From positions 1-5,290 of the forward strand of contig JAGCIZ010000195.1 in the NCBI GenBank assembly GCA_017648235.1: a DNA stretch of 5,290 nt, in the 5' to 3' direction. Positions within the stretch are counted from its first letter, which is position 1. Each line of letters starts with the position of its first letter. The notes under the pieces are model-generated. The model was not told the DNA's origin, ran no database searches, and saw nothing but the letters and a program-made list of their open reading frames with translations. This document shows, in pieces, positions 1-5,189 of this stretch. Source of the DNA: Paludibacteraceae bacterium (GTDB taxonomy: Bacteria > Bacteroidota > Bacteroidia > Bacteroidales > Paludibacteraceae). A program made the translations under genes and the position numbers.

Positions 1-206
1 ATTAAAACTTTACATTCAAAAAAACCTTTATCGTTACTGGTTACGCCAGTTTCTATTCTATTGTTTTCATTGTTATTGGTGATAGAAATGTTTACATATT
101 CTATCGGAAGTTTTGTGTTGCTGTCTATTATTTTTCCTTTTATTGTGGCGGCTTTTGCTGAAAAACTAATGAAAAGTAGAGCAAAAATGATGGTATATTT
201 GTTCAT
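1..206 (-). CDS. Exported protein with carboxypeptidase-regulatory-like N-terminal domain (partial, continues past left edge)
   Basis: Reading leftwards from the ATG at 206-204, 68 codons stay open to the window edge, so only the N-terminus is present. Residues 1-19 form a signal peptide: Asn-Lys, a hydrophobic core IIFALLFISF, then a small-residue cleavage site SAKA|A. What follows, TIKGKIIDSNTKLPIEYVNI and later TSNDKGFFE, is the typical start of a CarboxypepD_reg-like beta-sandwich (G-x-I/V-x-D, then P-x-E-Y-V-N-I, then D-x-G-x-F). In Bacteroidota this domain leads many TonB-dependent receptors and DUF5686-type outer-membrane proteins, so a cell-envelope location is inferred; which family cannot be decided from this fragment. 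An in-frame stop lies upstream at 240-238 and no other ATG intervenes, which fixes the start. No clear Shine-Dalgarno is present, as is common in this phylum. It is divergent from uvrC. Confidence 0.82.
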   Translation of the reverse strand, partial: MNKYTIIFALLFISFSAKAATIKGKIIDSNTKLPIEYVNISITNNNENNRIETGVTSNDKGFFECKVL

Positions 207-228
207 TTTGTTGATAGAGTTAAAAAAA

Positions 229-236
229 CAAAATTA
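229..236 (-). promoter_or_regulatory. Possible -7 promoter box for the left-edge exported protein gene
   Basis: On the minus strand this reads TAATTTTG, a full match to the Bacteroidota -7 consensus TAnnTTTG. It would place transcription start about 15-20 bases before the ATG at 206. No convincing TTTG -33 box is seen 19-21 bases further upstream, so the assignment rests on one short AT-rich match. Confidence 0.35.
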
Positions 237-326
237 TGACGATGAATTGATATAAAGGTTTAATTGAGAAAAAACTTTTTTGCGAGTTTTTGCAAAAAAA
301 GAAGCTTCTGCAATTTATTCTTTATT

Positions 327-357
327 TTTGCATTGACTATAATTTAGAATAATTTGG
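327..357 (+). promoter_or_regulatory. Possible uvrC promoter overlapping the start codon
   Basis: TTTG at 327-330, a 19-base spacer, then TAATTTGG at 350-357, one mismatch from the Bacteroidota TAnnTTTG box. The spacing is right, but the box covers the presumed TTG start at 354-356, so a transcript started from it would lack that codon. Either this match is chance or the start annotation needs revision. The rest of the 147-base divergent gap (207-353) holds only A/T runs and weak inverted repeats at 275-301 and 290-313. Confidence 0.25.
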
Positions 358-2168
358 ATTCAACAACTCATATTAAGCAACTTATCTCGGCTCTTCCTGA
401 GTTGCCTGGAGTGTATCAGTTTTTTAATTCGGAGAATAGAATAATTTATGTTGGGAAGGCGAAGAATTTGAAAAAAAGAGTTTCGTCCTATTTTAATAAA
501 ACATCGGATTCTCTCAAAACAAATGCGCTTGTCAAGCAGATTTGTGATTTGAAATACATTGTCGTTGGCTCTGAAAATGAGGCTCTTTTGCTTGAAAATA
601 ATTTAATTAAACAATATCAACCACGTTACAATGTTTTGCTGAAAGATGGGAAATCTTATCCAAGTATTTGCATAACTAAAGAGATGTTTCCTCGAGTTTT
701 CAAAACTCGTAATATTGTCCGAGATGGCTCTGAATATTTTGGACCGTATAGTTCCAATTACGCATTAAATTTGCTTTTGGAAATCATTCATGAACTTTAT
801 CCGCTTAGAACTTGCAAATTGAGTTTGACGAGAGATTCTATAGAAAAAAAGAAATTTCAGGTTTGTTTGCAATATCATATTCACAAATGTAATGGAGTTT
901 GTGAGGCAAAAGAATCGGTACAACAATATCAAAAATACATTGATGATATTAGGCAGATTCTACGGGGAAATGCTCATGAAATAAGTAAAATTCTATTCGA
1001 AGAAATGCAACTTCTTGCTTCAGAATTGCGATTTGAAGAGGCTCAAAAGGTAAAAGAAAAGCTTAACCTAATTGAAGATTTTAGGAGCAAAACGGTTGTT
1101 GTGAATGTTGCTGTACGTCAAACGGATGTGTATGGCTATATCGATGACGAAGCCAACGCATATATCACTATTTTGAGAGTGAATAATGGTTCTATAGTTC
1201 AGGGGCAAACCATTGAGTATAAAAAGAGGTTAAATGAGTCAAAAGAGGAACTTTTGGCTTTTGGAATACTGGAGTTGAGCGAAAGGTTGAATAGTACATC
1301 TAAAAACATAATAGTTCCTTTTTTGCCAGAAAAATTTGATGAGAATTTGCAATTCCATATTCCTCAACGTGGAGATCAAAAAAAATTGCTCGATTTGGCA
1401 ATGCAGAATGTTAAACAATACAAATTGGATCGACTGAAGCAGGCAGAAAAGTTGAATCCTGACCAACGTATGGTGCGGATTCTTGGTGCTTTACAAAAGC
1501 TTCTTCAACTCAAAGAAATGCCGTTGCATATTGAATGTTTTGATAATTCAAACCTCTCGGGAAGTGATGCTGTGGCTGCATGTGTAGTTTTTCGTAAGGC
1601 AAAACCAAGTAAGAAAGAATATCGAAAATTTACAATTAAGACTGTAGAAGGAGCTGATGATTACGCGTCGATGAGGGAAGTGGTTGGTCGTCGTTATTCG
1701 AGGATGTTAGAGGAAAATCAATCGCTTCCGAATTTGATTATTGCAGATGGGGGAGTGGGACAAATGGAAGCAATAAGACAAGTTGTGGAAGACGAACTTA
1801 ATTTGAGTATTCCAATTGCAGGCCTAGTAAAAAATGATAAACATCGTACAAACGAACTTCTTTTTGGTTTTCCTCCAAAGTCGGTAGGGCTTAAAATAAC
1901 AGATGAAACTTTTAAGTTTCTAACCCAAATTCAAGATGAGGTGCATCGTTTTGCAATCTCTTTTCATCGTAATAAGAGAAGTAAATCTCAAATAAAATCG
2001 GAACTTGACAATGTAAAAGGCATTGGTGAGTCTTCAAAAAAAGAACTGATAAAACACTTTAAAAGCTTGAAGAGGGCAAAAGAAGCTGATTTTTCTGACT
2101 TAGAAAAGGTGCTTGGAAAGCATAAAGCAACAATTCTTTACGAATATTTTCATCCTAAAAACAAATAA
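354..2168 (+). CDS. uvrC: UvrABC excision nuclease subunit C
   Basis: UvrC makes the two incisions, 3' and then 5' of a lesion, after UvrA and UvrB have located it in nucleotide excision repair; it is cytoplasmic. At 604 residues it is full length. Domains in order: GIY-YIG nuclease at about 14-93 (GVY at 19-21, IYVG at 31-34, Arg42, catalytic Glu81 in LLENNLI); a four-cysteine cluster C154, C171, C179, C183 matching the iron-sulfur ligands reported for E. coli UvrC; UVR/UvrB-binding coiled region at about 205-242; RNase H-like nuclease at about 390-540 with the D397 (CFDNSN), D465 (ADGG), H531 (EVHRF) triad; helix-hairpin-helix DNA-binding tail at about 550-600 (VKGIGE). All key residues are intact. 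TTG at 354 is the only usual start between the in-frame stop at 345 and the GIY-YIG core, and it gives an N-terminus within about one residue of Bacteroides homologues as I recall them. No Shine-Dalgarno is visible. It is monocistronic, converging on two tRNA genes. Confidence 0.97.
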   Translation: MDSTTHIKQLISALPELPGVYQFFNSENRIIYVGKAKNLKKRVSSYFNKTSDSLKTNALVKQICDLKYIVVGSENEALLLENNLIKQYQPRYNVLLKDGKSYPSICITKEMFPRVFKTRNIVRDGSEYFGPYSSNYALNLLLEIIHELYPLRTCKLSLTRDSIEKKKFQVCLQYHIHKCNGVCEAKESVQQYQKYIDDIRQILRGNAHEISKILFEEMQLLASELRFEEAQKVKEKLNLIEDFRSKTVVVNVAVRQTDVYGYIDDEANAYITILRVNNGSIVQGQTIEYKKRLNESKEELLAFGILELSERLNSTSKNIIVPFLPEKFDENLQFHIPQRGDQKKLLDLAMQNVKQYKLDRLKQAEKLNPDQRMVRILGALQKLLQLKEMPLHIECFDNSNLSGSDAVAACVVFRKAKPSKKEYRKFTIKTVEGADDYASMREVVGRRYSRMLEENQSLPNLIIADGGVGQMEAIRQVVEDELNLSIPIAGLVKNDKHRTNELLFGFPPKSVGLKITDETFKFLTQIQDEVHRFAISFHRNKRSKSQIKSELDNVKGIGESSKKELIKHFKSLKRAKEADFSDLEKVLGKHKATILYEYFHPKNK

Positions 2169-2201
2169 AAAAAGTGAGATAAGAAGTTTCTTATCTCACT
2201 T
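2161..2201 (-). terminator. Intrinsic terminator of the tRNA-Gly/tRNA-Leu transcript, between convergent uvrC and tRNA-Leu
   Basis: A perfect 14-base-pair inverted repeat, 2172-2185 with 2188-2201, closes on a 2-base turn (effectively a tetraloop). On the minus strand the stem is followed directly by TTTTTATTTG (2171 downwards), a proper U-tract, so it stops the tRNA transcript. On the plus strand the stem is followed by TTG and no U-run, so it would act more weakly for uvrC, whose stop codon at 2166-2168 lies inside the minus-strand U-tract. It may still serve both sides as a barrier between converging transcripts. Confidence 0.8.
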
Positions 2202-2202
2202 G

Positions 2203-2287
2203 TACCGCGAGCGGGACTTGAACCCGCACAGCTGCAATAGCCAAAGGATTTTAAGTCCTTCGTGTCTACCGATTCCACCATCGCGGC
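2203..2287 (-). tRNA. tRNA-Leu(UAA)
   Basis: The 85-base minus-strand sequence folds as a class II tRNA. The acceptor stem pairs GCCGCGA with TCGCGGT (first pair G-U). The D-arm region is TGGTGGAATCGGTAGACACG. The anticodon stem AAGGA/TCCTT encloses loop CTTAAAA with anticodon TAA. A long variable arm follows, as expected for leucine tRNAs, then the T arm GCGGG-TTCAAGT-CCCGC. The discriminator is A. CCA is not encoded (the next bases are CA, then terminator stem), so it must be added by nucleotidyltransferase. It reads UUA and probably UUG codons. It lies 24 bases downstream of tRNA-Gly, presumably on the same transcript, and the terminator stem begins almost at its 3' end. Confidence 0.96.
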
Positions 2288-2311
2288 ATCTTTTTATTAA
2301 AAAAAAAAGAG

Positions 2312-2384
2312 AGCGGAAAACGGGACTCGAACCCGCGACCCCAACCTTGGCAAGGTTGTGCTCTACCAACTGAGCTATTTCCGC
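2312..2384 (-). tRNA. tRNA-Gly(GCC)
   Basis: This 73-base minus-strand gene has a perfect 7-bp acceptor stem GCGGAAA/TTTCCGC, a D arm with TAGCTCAGTTGGTAGAGCA, an anticodon stem CAACC/GGTTG around loop TTGCCAA (anticodon GCC), a short variable loop, and a T arm GCGGG-TTCGAGT-CCCGT with one G-U pair. The discriminator is T and CCA is not encoded. It reads GGC and GGU codons. It is the promoter-proximal member of a two-tRNA unit with tRNA-Leu. Confidence 0.97.
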
Positions 2385-2402
2385 AACTGAATTTTTGCGT
2401 TG

Positions 2403-2410
2403 CAAAGATA
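2403..2410 (-). promoter_or_regulatory. -7 promoter box for the tRNA-Gly/tRNA-Leu unit
   Basis: The minus strand reads TATCTTTG followed by CA, an exact match to the Bacteroidota -7 box TAnnTTTG, placed 18 bases before the first base of tRNA-Gly, as expected for a short tRNA leader. The upstream sequence is a run of A and T tracts with no clear TTTG at the usual 19-21-base spacing; the nearest TTG is about 29 bases away. The box lies between the tRNA and the end of the patatin-like gene, so the tRNAs need not depend on read-through from that operon. Confidence 0.5.
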
Positions 2411-2457
2411 TTAATTTTTTTGAAAAAAAATAACTTTTGCAATCTCTTTTTTTGCTG

Positions 2458-3306
2458 TTATTTTTTTAGTTCAAAACAACCATTTTTGTGCATCTTTATC
2501 GCCGTTGAGTATCCCAAATTGTATATGGCTTTTAGTTTTGATATGTTTGTTTCTATTCTGCCAACTTTTAAGTCTATTTCTGGCGCAACGACTATAATTT
2601 TCCCCTCTTTTTCCATTTTTTGAACAAAATCCAATTGTTCATTGTACAATTCACTACGTTTATTTAGTGCATTTCTGAGATTTGGATATTGTTTGTAAAT
2701 AAAAGATGGTAGCTGAAAGTTTTTTGCAGACTTTCTGTATCCTTTTGGACGAGTAAGAACAACAATGCTTTTCTCAAACCCTTTTTCAATAGCACGTTTA
2801 AGAGGAATTGAATCAACAATTCCACCATCTAACATTGGTTTGTTATCGATAAAGATAGGTTGGCAAATATATGGCAAACTGCTTGATGCTCTGCATATTT
2901 TTGTTAAAAGCTTTTCGTCGTGAAGCTCGTTTAGATATTCGGCTTTTCCTGTCTCGCAATTTGTTACCACCATTTCAAAATAAGTAGAACTGTTTTTGTA
3001 ACCATCAAAATCAAAAGGAACTAGCCGTTCTGGAAAGTCGATGAATAATAGGTCCATGTCAATTAAATTTCCGCTACGCAAGAATTGTCTCCAACCTACA
3101 TAATTGAACTTTTCCATCATATCTATGTTGGTGGTTTTTGATCTTCCGCGTTGTCGGCTTGTGTAAGAAAGTCCATTGCAAGCTCCTGCAGAAACTCCAA
3201 CGGCGTATGGAAAATATATTTCATTGTCTAGAAAGAAATCCATAACTCCACTTGTAAAAGTGCCTCTTAAACCACCTCCTTCGAGAACTAAAGCTGTGTT
3301 TTTCAT
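2458..3306 (-). CDS. Patatin-like phospholipase family protein
   Basis: A 282-residue member of the patatin family (serine-aspartate dyad lipid acyl hydrolases), probably cytoplasmic because no signal peptide is seen. The oxyanion loop is EGGGLRG at residues 9-15. The nucleophile elbow is GVSAG at 37-41, with Ser39. RASSSLP at 139-145 is the usual conserved stretch before the second catalytic block, and the catalytic Asp is D160 in LDGGIVDSIP. All active-site elements are intact, so an active acyl hydrolase is expected; the true lipid or ester substrate is unknown. The size and the extra C-terminal part after about 200 suggest the YjjU-like bacterial branch rather than large secreted patatins. 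The ATG at 3306 lies 9 bases after the stop of the metallo-hydrolase gene, making it the last gene of the rsmG operon. No strong terminator is visible between its stop and the tRNA promoter. Confidence 0.9.
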   Translation of the reverse strand: MKNTALVLEGGGLRGTFTSGVMDFFLDNEIYFPYAVGVSAGACNGLSYTSRQRGRSKTTNIDMMEKFNYVGWRQFLRSGNLIDMDLLFIDFPERLVPFDFDGYKNSSTYFEMVVTNCETGKAEYLNELHDEKLLTKICRASSSLPYICQPIFIDNKPMLDGGIVDSIPLKRAIEKGFEKSIVVLTRPKGYRKSAKNFQLPSFIYKQYPNLRNALNKRSELYNEQLDFVQKMEKEGKIIVVAPEIDLKVGRIETNISKLKAIYNLGYSTAIKMHKNGCFELKK

Positions 3307-3315
3307 AATTTCTTT

Positions 3316-3957
3316 TTAGAGTAAAAATGGATTATTTATTTTTTCGTAACCAATAGATGTATCAAATCCATGACCTGCAAAAACTTTTGTTTCTTCGGGA
3401 AGAATAAATAATTTTTGACGTATCCCTTCGGTGAGTTGAGAAAAGTTTCCTCCAGGAAGATCTGTTCTCCCTATGCATCTTAGAAATAAAACATCACCAG
3501 AAAAAAGCCAGTTTTCTTTCTTAAAATAAACACACAAACTACCTTGTGAGTGGCCCGGAACATGAATGAACTGAATAGGACTTTCTCCTAAAATTAAAGT
3601 ATCGTTTTCGTCAATGTAATTGCCCAAAGGTTGCTCTTCTTCGTTTATTGGTACTCCGAAAGCTAAAGATTGTTCCTGCATGCGCTCAAGTAAACCGATG
3701 TCGTTTTTGTGGGCCTGTGGCTTCACTCCAAATTGTTTGTAGAGAAACCTATTTCCAAAAACGTGGTCCATGTGCAAGTGCGTATTTAGGACATATTTTA
3801 TTGTTAAATTGTTTTGTTGAATGAAGTCCAAGAGCTCTTCTTTTTCTTCTTGTGAATAACATCCACAATCTATGACAAGAGCCTCTTTGGTTTGCTCATC
3901 GTAAACCAAATAGGTATTTTCTTGAAAAGGATTAAAAATAAATTTCTTTACTTTCAT
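3316..3957 (-). CDS. MBL-fold metallo-hydrolase (glyoxalase II-like, YcbL type)
   Basis: A 213-residue metallo-beta-lactamase-fold hydrolase, predicted cytoplasmic with two bound metal ions. Metal ligands visible: THLHMDH at 59-65 (H60, H62, D64, H65), H136 in VPGHSQGS, D155 in FSGDVLF, and H196 in AGHGFDT. The ending YEKINNPFL matches the short glyoxalase II-like proteins (E. coli YcbL type), which lack the C-terminal glutathione-binding helical domain of full glyoxalase II. It may hydrolyse S-lactoyl-thiol or another thioester, but the substrate cannot be read from sequence, and Bacteroidota often lack glutathione. Its ATG overlaps the rsmG stop in an ATGA arrangement (3954-3957), which predicts translational coupling, and the patatin-like gene follows 9 bases later. 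Confidence 0.93.
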   Translation of the reverse strand: MKVKKFIFNPFQENTYLVYDEQTKEALVIDCGCYSQEEKEELLDFIQQNNLTIKYVLNTHLHMDHVFGNRFLYKQFGVKPQAHKNDIGLLERMQEQSLAFGVPINEEEQPLGNYIDENDTLILGESPIQFIHVPGHSQGSLCVYFKKENWLFSGDVLFLRCIGRTDLPGGNFSQLTEGIRQKLFILPEETKVFAGHGFDTSIGYEKINNPFLL

Positions 3958-4574
3958 AACGGAACGTAAACGGCTTTTTTTGTTTTGAAAAACTCTTCGG
4001 AGAAGAAATCTGAAACATTGTAAAGTGTAGCAATTTTTTTGAAAGGTAAAACTTCCTGCTCAAGTTCGCCTCCTTTTAGGCAAATCAGTCCATTTGGGAG
4101 TGCATTGATTTGCTCTTTTTTTATGTTTTTTTTACACAAGCGAACCAAATCAGGTAGTGGCATTACAGCACGACTTACCACAAAGTGAAAGGTTTCTTTT
4201 ACATCCTCAATTCGGCTATGAGAAAAAGTGCAATTTTTGAGCCCAATGGCATTCGCAACTTCTGTTGCAACCCGAATTTTTTTTCCTATCGAATCAACTA
4301 AGTGGAATTTAACATTCGGGAACAGAATAGCTAAAGGAATGGCCGGAAAACCTCCTCCAGTTCCAACGTCAACGATAGAGGTATTATCGCTGAAGTTTAA
4401 TACTTTAGCAATCGCAAGAGAGTGAAGGACATGATGTTCGTATAGGTTCTCAATGTCCTTTCTGGAAATGACATTTATCTTTCCGTTCCAATCCAAATAC
4501 AAATCATAAAGAGCAGAGAATTGTCTTTTTTGTTCTTCCGAAATGTTAGGAAAATAATTTATTATTTTATTCAT
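3954..4574 (-). CDS. rsmG: 16S rRNA (guanine(527)-N(7))-methyltransferase RsmG
   Basis: RsmG uses S-adenosylmethionine to make m7G527 in the 16S rRNA 530 loop; loss of this mark gives low-level streptomycin resistance in several bacteria. With the ATG at 4574 the protein has 206 residues, the normal family size. Visible motifs: NVISRKD at 34-40, the SAM-binding glycine loop DVGTGGGFP at 69-77, LVDSIGKK at 92-99 with acidic D94 expected to bind the SAM ribose, VVSRAV at 132-137, and a conserved LPNGLICLKGGE block near the C-terminus. The frame stays open upstream to a TTG at 4601, but that codon lies inside the promoter box, whereas starting at 4574 gives MNKIINYFP, which aligns with Bacteroides RsmG (as recalled) at the very first residue. 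It is the first gene of the operon and overlaps the MBL hydrolase by 4 bases. Confidence 0.96.
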   Translation of the reverse strand: MNKIINYFPNISEEQKRQFSALYDLYLDWNGKINVISRKDIENLYEHHVLHSLAIAKVLNFSDNTSIVDVGTGGGFPAIPLAILFPNVKFHLVDSIGKKIRVATEVANAIGLKNCTFSHSRIEDVKETFHFVVSRAVMPLPDLVRLCKKNIKKEQINALPNGLICLKGGELEQEVLPFKKIATLYNVSDFFSEEFFKTKKAVYVPL

Positions 4575-4598
4575 TATTGCAATGATTTTTTTGTGCGA

Positions 4599-4606
4599 CA
4601 AAGGTA
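4599..4606 (-). promoter_or_regulatory. -7 promoter box of the rsmG operon
   Basis: The minus strand reads TACCTTTG, an exact TAnnTTTG match. It predicts transcription start near 4593-4596 and a leader of about 20 bases before the ATG at 4574. A good TTTG -33 box is not found at 19-21 bases upstream. The box also lies 9 bases upstream of the divergent small ORF at 4616. Confidence 0.5.
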
Positions 4607-4615
4607 CAAAAAGAA

Positions 4616-4792
4616 ATGTTGAAGAACTTATTGTCGCAATTTATTTGTTTTACAAACAAGAAACTTTGTCCTTGCAACGGAATTGGAAGATATATGAGTC
4701 ATTGTAGTAATTGGTGGAAAGATGGAAGTGGAGACGTTCTTTTCTTCAGAGATGAATACGCCGATGCATTTGAGAATTGGGCGAGAGTTTAA
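4616..4792 (+). CDS. Hypothetical 58-residue cysteine-containing protein (small ORF)
   Basis: An ATG-to-TAA frame of 58 codons that I do not recognise. It begins MLKNLLSQFICF, then has a cysteine cluster KLCPC at 16-20 with a further Cys30 in YMSHC, then a tryptophan- and acid-rich tail with NWWKDGSGD (32-40) and FFRDEYADAFENW (43-55). The CPC-x9-HC arrangement loosely resembles the zinc-binding SEC-C tail motif (CPCGSGKKYKHC), but it is one residue longer and lacks the following Cys, so a metal site is only a guess. The amino-acid mix looks protein-like rather than random AT-rich translation. It is divergent from rsmG, with only 41 bases between the two start codons. No good promoter or Shine-Dalgarno is seen for it, and the promoter of the next gene overlaps its 3' end. 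It could be a true small gene or the remnant of a larger one. Confidence 0.4.
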   Translation: MLKNLLSQFICFTNKKLCPCNGIGRYMSHCSNWWKDGSGDVLFFRDEYADAFENWARV

Positions 4793-4800
4793 TATATTTG
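4769..4800 (+). promoter_or_regulatory. Bacteroidota-type promoter of the 91-residue protein gene
   Basis: TTTG at 4769-4772, a 20-base spacer, then TATATTTG at 4793-4800. Both boxes and the spacing match the phylum's primary sigma-factor consensus. This is the best complete promoter in the window. It predicts transcription start near 4804-4807 and a leader of about 38 bases before the ATG at 4843. The -33 box lies within the last codons of the upstream small ORF, and the -7 box begins right after that ORF's stop codon. Confidence 0.62.
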
Positions 4801-4842
4801 CAAATAGAAGGAAAGATTAAGTAATAACTTAAATTTAGAGTT

Positions 4843-5118
4843 ATGGCAATTGATTTTGATAAAGTAGAAACAGTATTTGAGCATAATCTTACAAAAGAGG
4901 AAATAATAAGCTTATTTTACTTCGAAGATACAACAAGAGAGAGTTATATTGAAACAATAAAACGTTATAGTACAGAGGAACAAATGATGATATCGATAAA
5001 TTGTTCTTTATATTACTTATTTAGAGCAAGAGGCAATCATAAAAAAGCGATGGAGTATGCCGACAGATTGCCAGAATGTGATGCTAAGTATTTTTCAGTA
5101 CTTAATCATTGCTTTTAA
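4843..5118 (+). CDS. Hypothetical protein, 91 residues, helical
   Basis: I do not recognise a family. The protein has no signal peptide or membrane segment and is probably cytoplasmic. It is mostly amphipathic helix by composition: a charged N-terminus MAIDFDKVETVFE, a middle with TKEEIISLFYF and YSTEEQMMI, and a helix-turn-helix at about 55-77 (LYYLFRARGNHKKAMEYADR) with the spacing of a single TPR-like repeat (aromatic-Leu, Arg-Gly, Ala, Tyr-Ala, then Leu-Pro). It ends KYFSVLNHCF. One repeat is too little to assert a TPR protein. A complete promoter lies upstream (4769-4800) and an intrinsic terminator 39 bases downstream, so it appears to be an independent, expressed single-gene unit. The start at the first ATG is consistent with the predicted leader; a purine stretch GAAGGAAAG lies too far upstream (about 30 bases) to be its ribosome site. 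Confidence 0.72.
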   Translation: MAIDFDKVETVFEHNLTKEEIISLFYFEDTTRESYIETIKRYSTEEQMMISINCSLYYLFRARGNHKKAMEYADRLPECDAKYFSVLNHCF

Positions 5119-5157
5119 TCTATCAAATAAGTCTATTCGTTCTTGCTTTGACATATT

Positions 5158-5189
5158 AAGCTCCTTAAATTTATTAAGGAGTTTTTTTT
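5158..5189 (+). terminator. Intrinsic terminator after the 91-residue protein gene
   Basis: Stem CTCCTTAA (5161-5168) pairs with TTAAGGAG (5174-5181) around a 5-base loop, is extended by G-U and A-T pairs down to 5158/5184, and is followed by eight T residues (5182-5189). It is oriented for the plus strand, 39 bases past the stop codon at 5118. The minus strand has no U-run after the stem, so it is one-directional. Confidence 0.85.

Noticed and set aside
61..255. Plus-strand hydrophobic frame of 64 residues that could pass for a small membrane protein
   Set aside because: It has only a TTG start, is open to the window edge without a defined beginning, and is antisense to a clear signal peptide plus carboxypeptidase-regulatory-like domain on the minus strand.
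275..313. Inverted repeats upstream of uvrC (CTTTTTTGC with GCAAAAAAAG; AGAAGCTTCT)
   Set aside because: Short, mostly A-T pairing, with a bulge and no following T-run in either useful orientation; expected by chance in such A/T-tract DNA. I see no riboswitch or operator.
1239..1466. Minus-strand frame of 75 codons inside uvrC
   Set aside because: It is fully antisense to the conserved UvrC middle region and has no recognisable motif or start context.
2113..2405. Frames on both strands across the tRNA pair (2113-2373 plus; 2196-2405 minus)
   Set aside because: They translate tRNA genes. Such phrases (for example ERDLNPHSCN or IAQLVEHNLAKVGVAGSSPV) are well-known false proteins made by reading through tRNA sequence.
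2411..2457. Possible terminator after the patatin-like gene formed by A7 and T8 tracts
   Set aside because: The stem would be only A-T pairs without a G-C core; it is not convincing as an intrinsic terminator.
2420..2623. Plus-strand frame of 67 codons at the end of the patatin-like gene
   Set aside because: It is antisense to the C-terminal part of the patatin-like protein and is a low-complexity Phe/Cys-rich translation of poly-T tracts.
4228..4425. Plus-strand frame of 65 codons within rsmG
   Set aside because: It is antisense to the SAM-binding core of RsmG; the Pro-rich stretch is the complement of the glycine loop.
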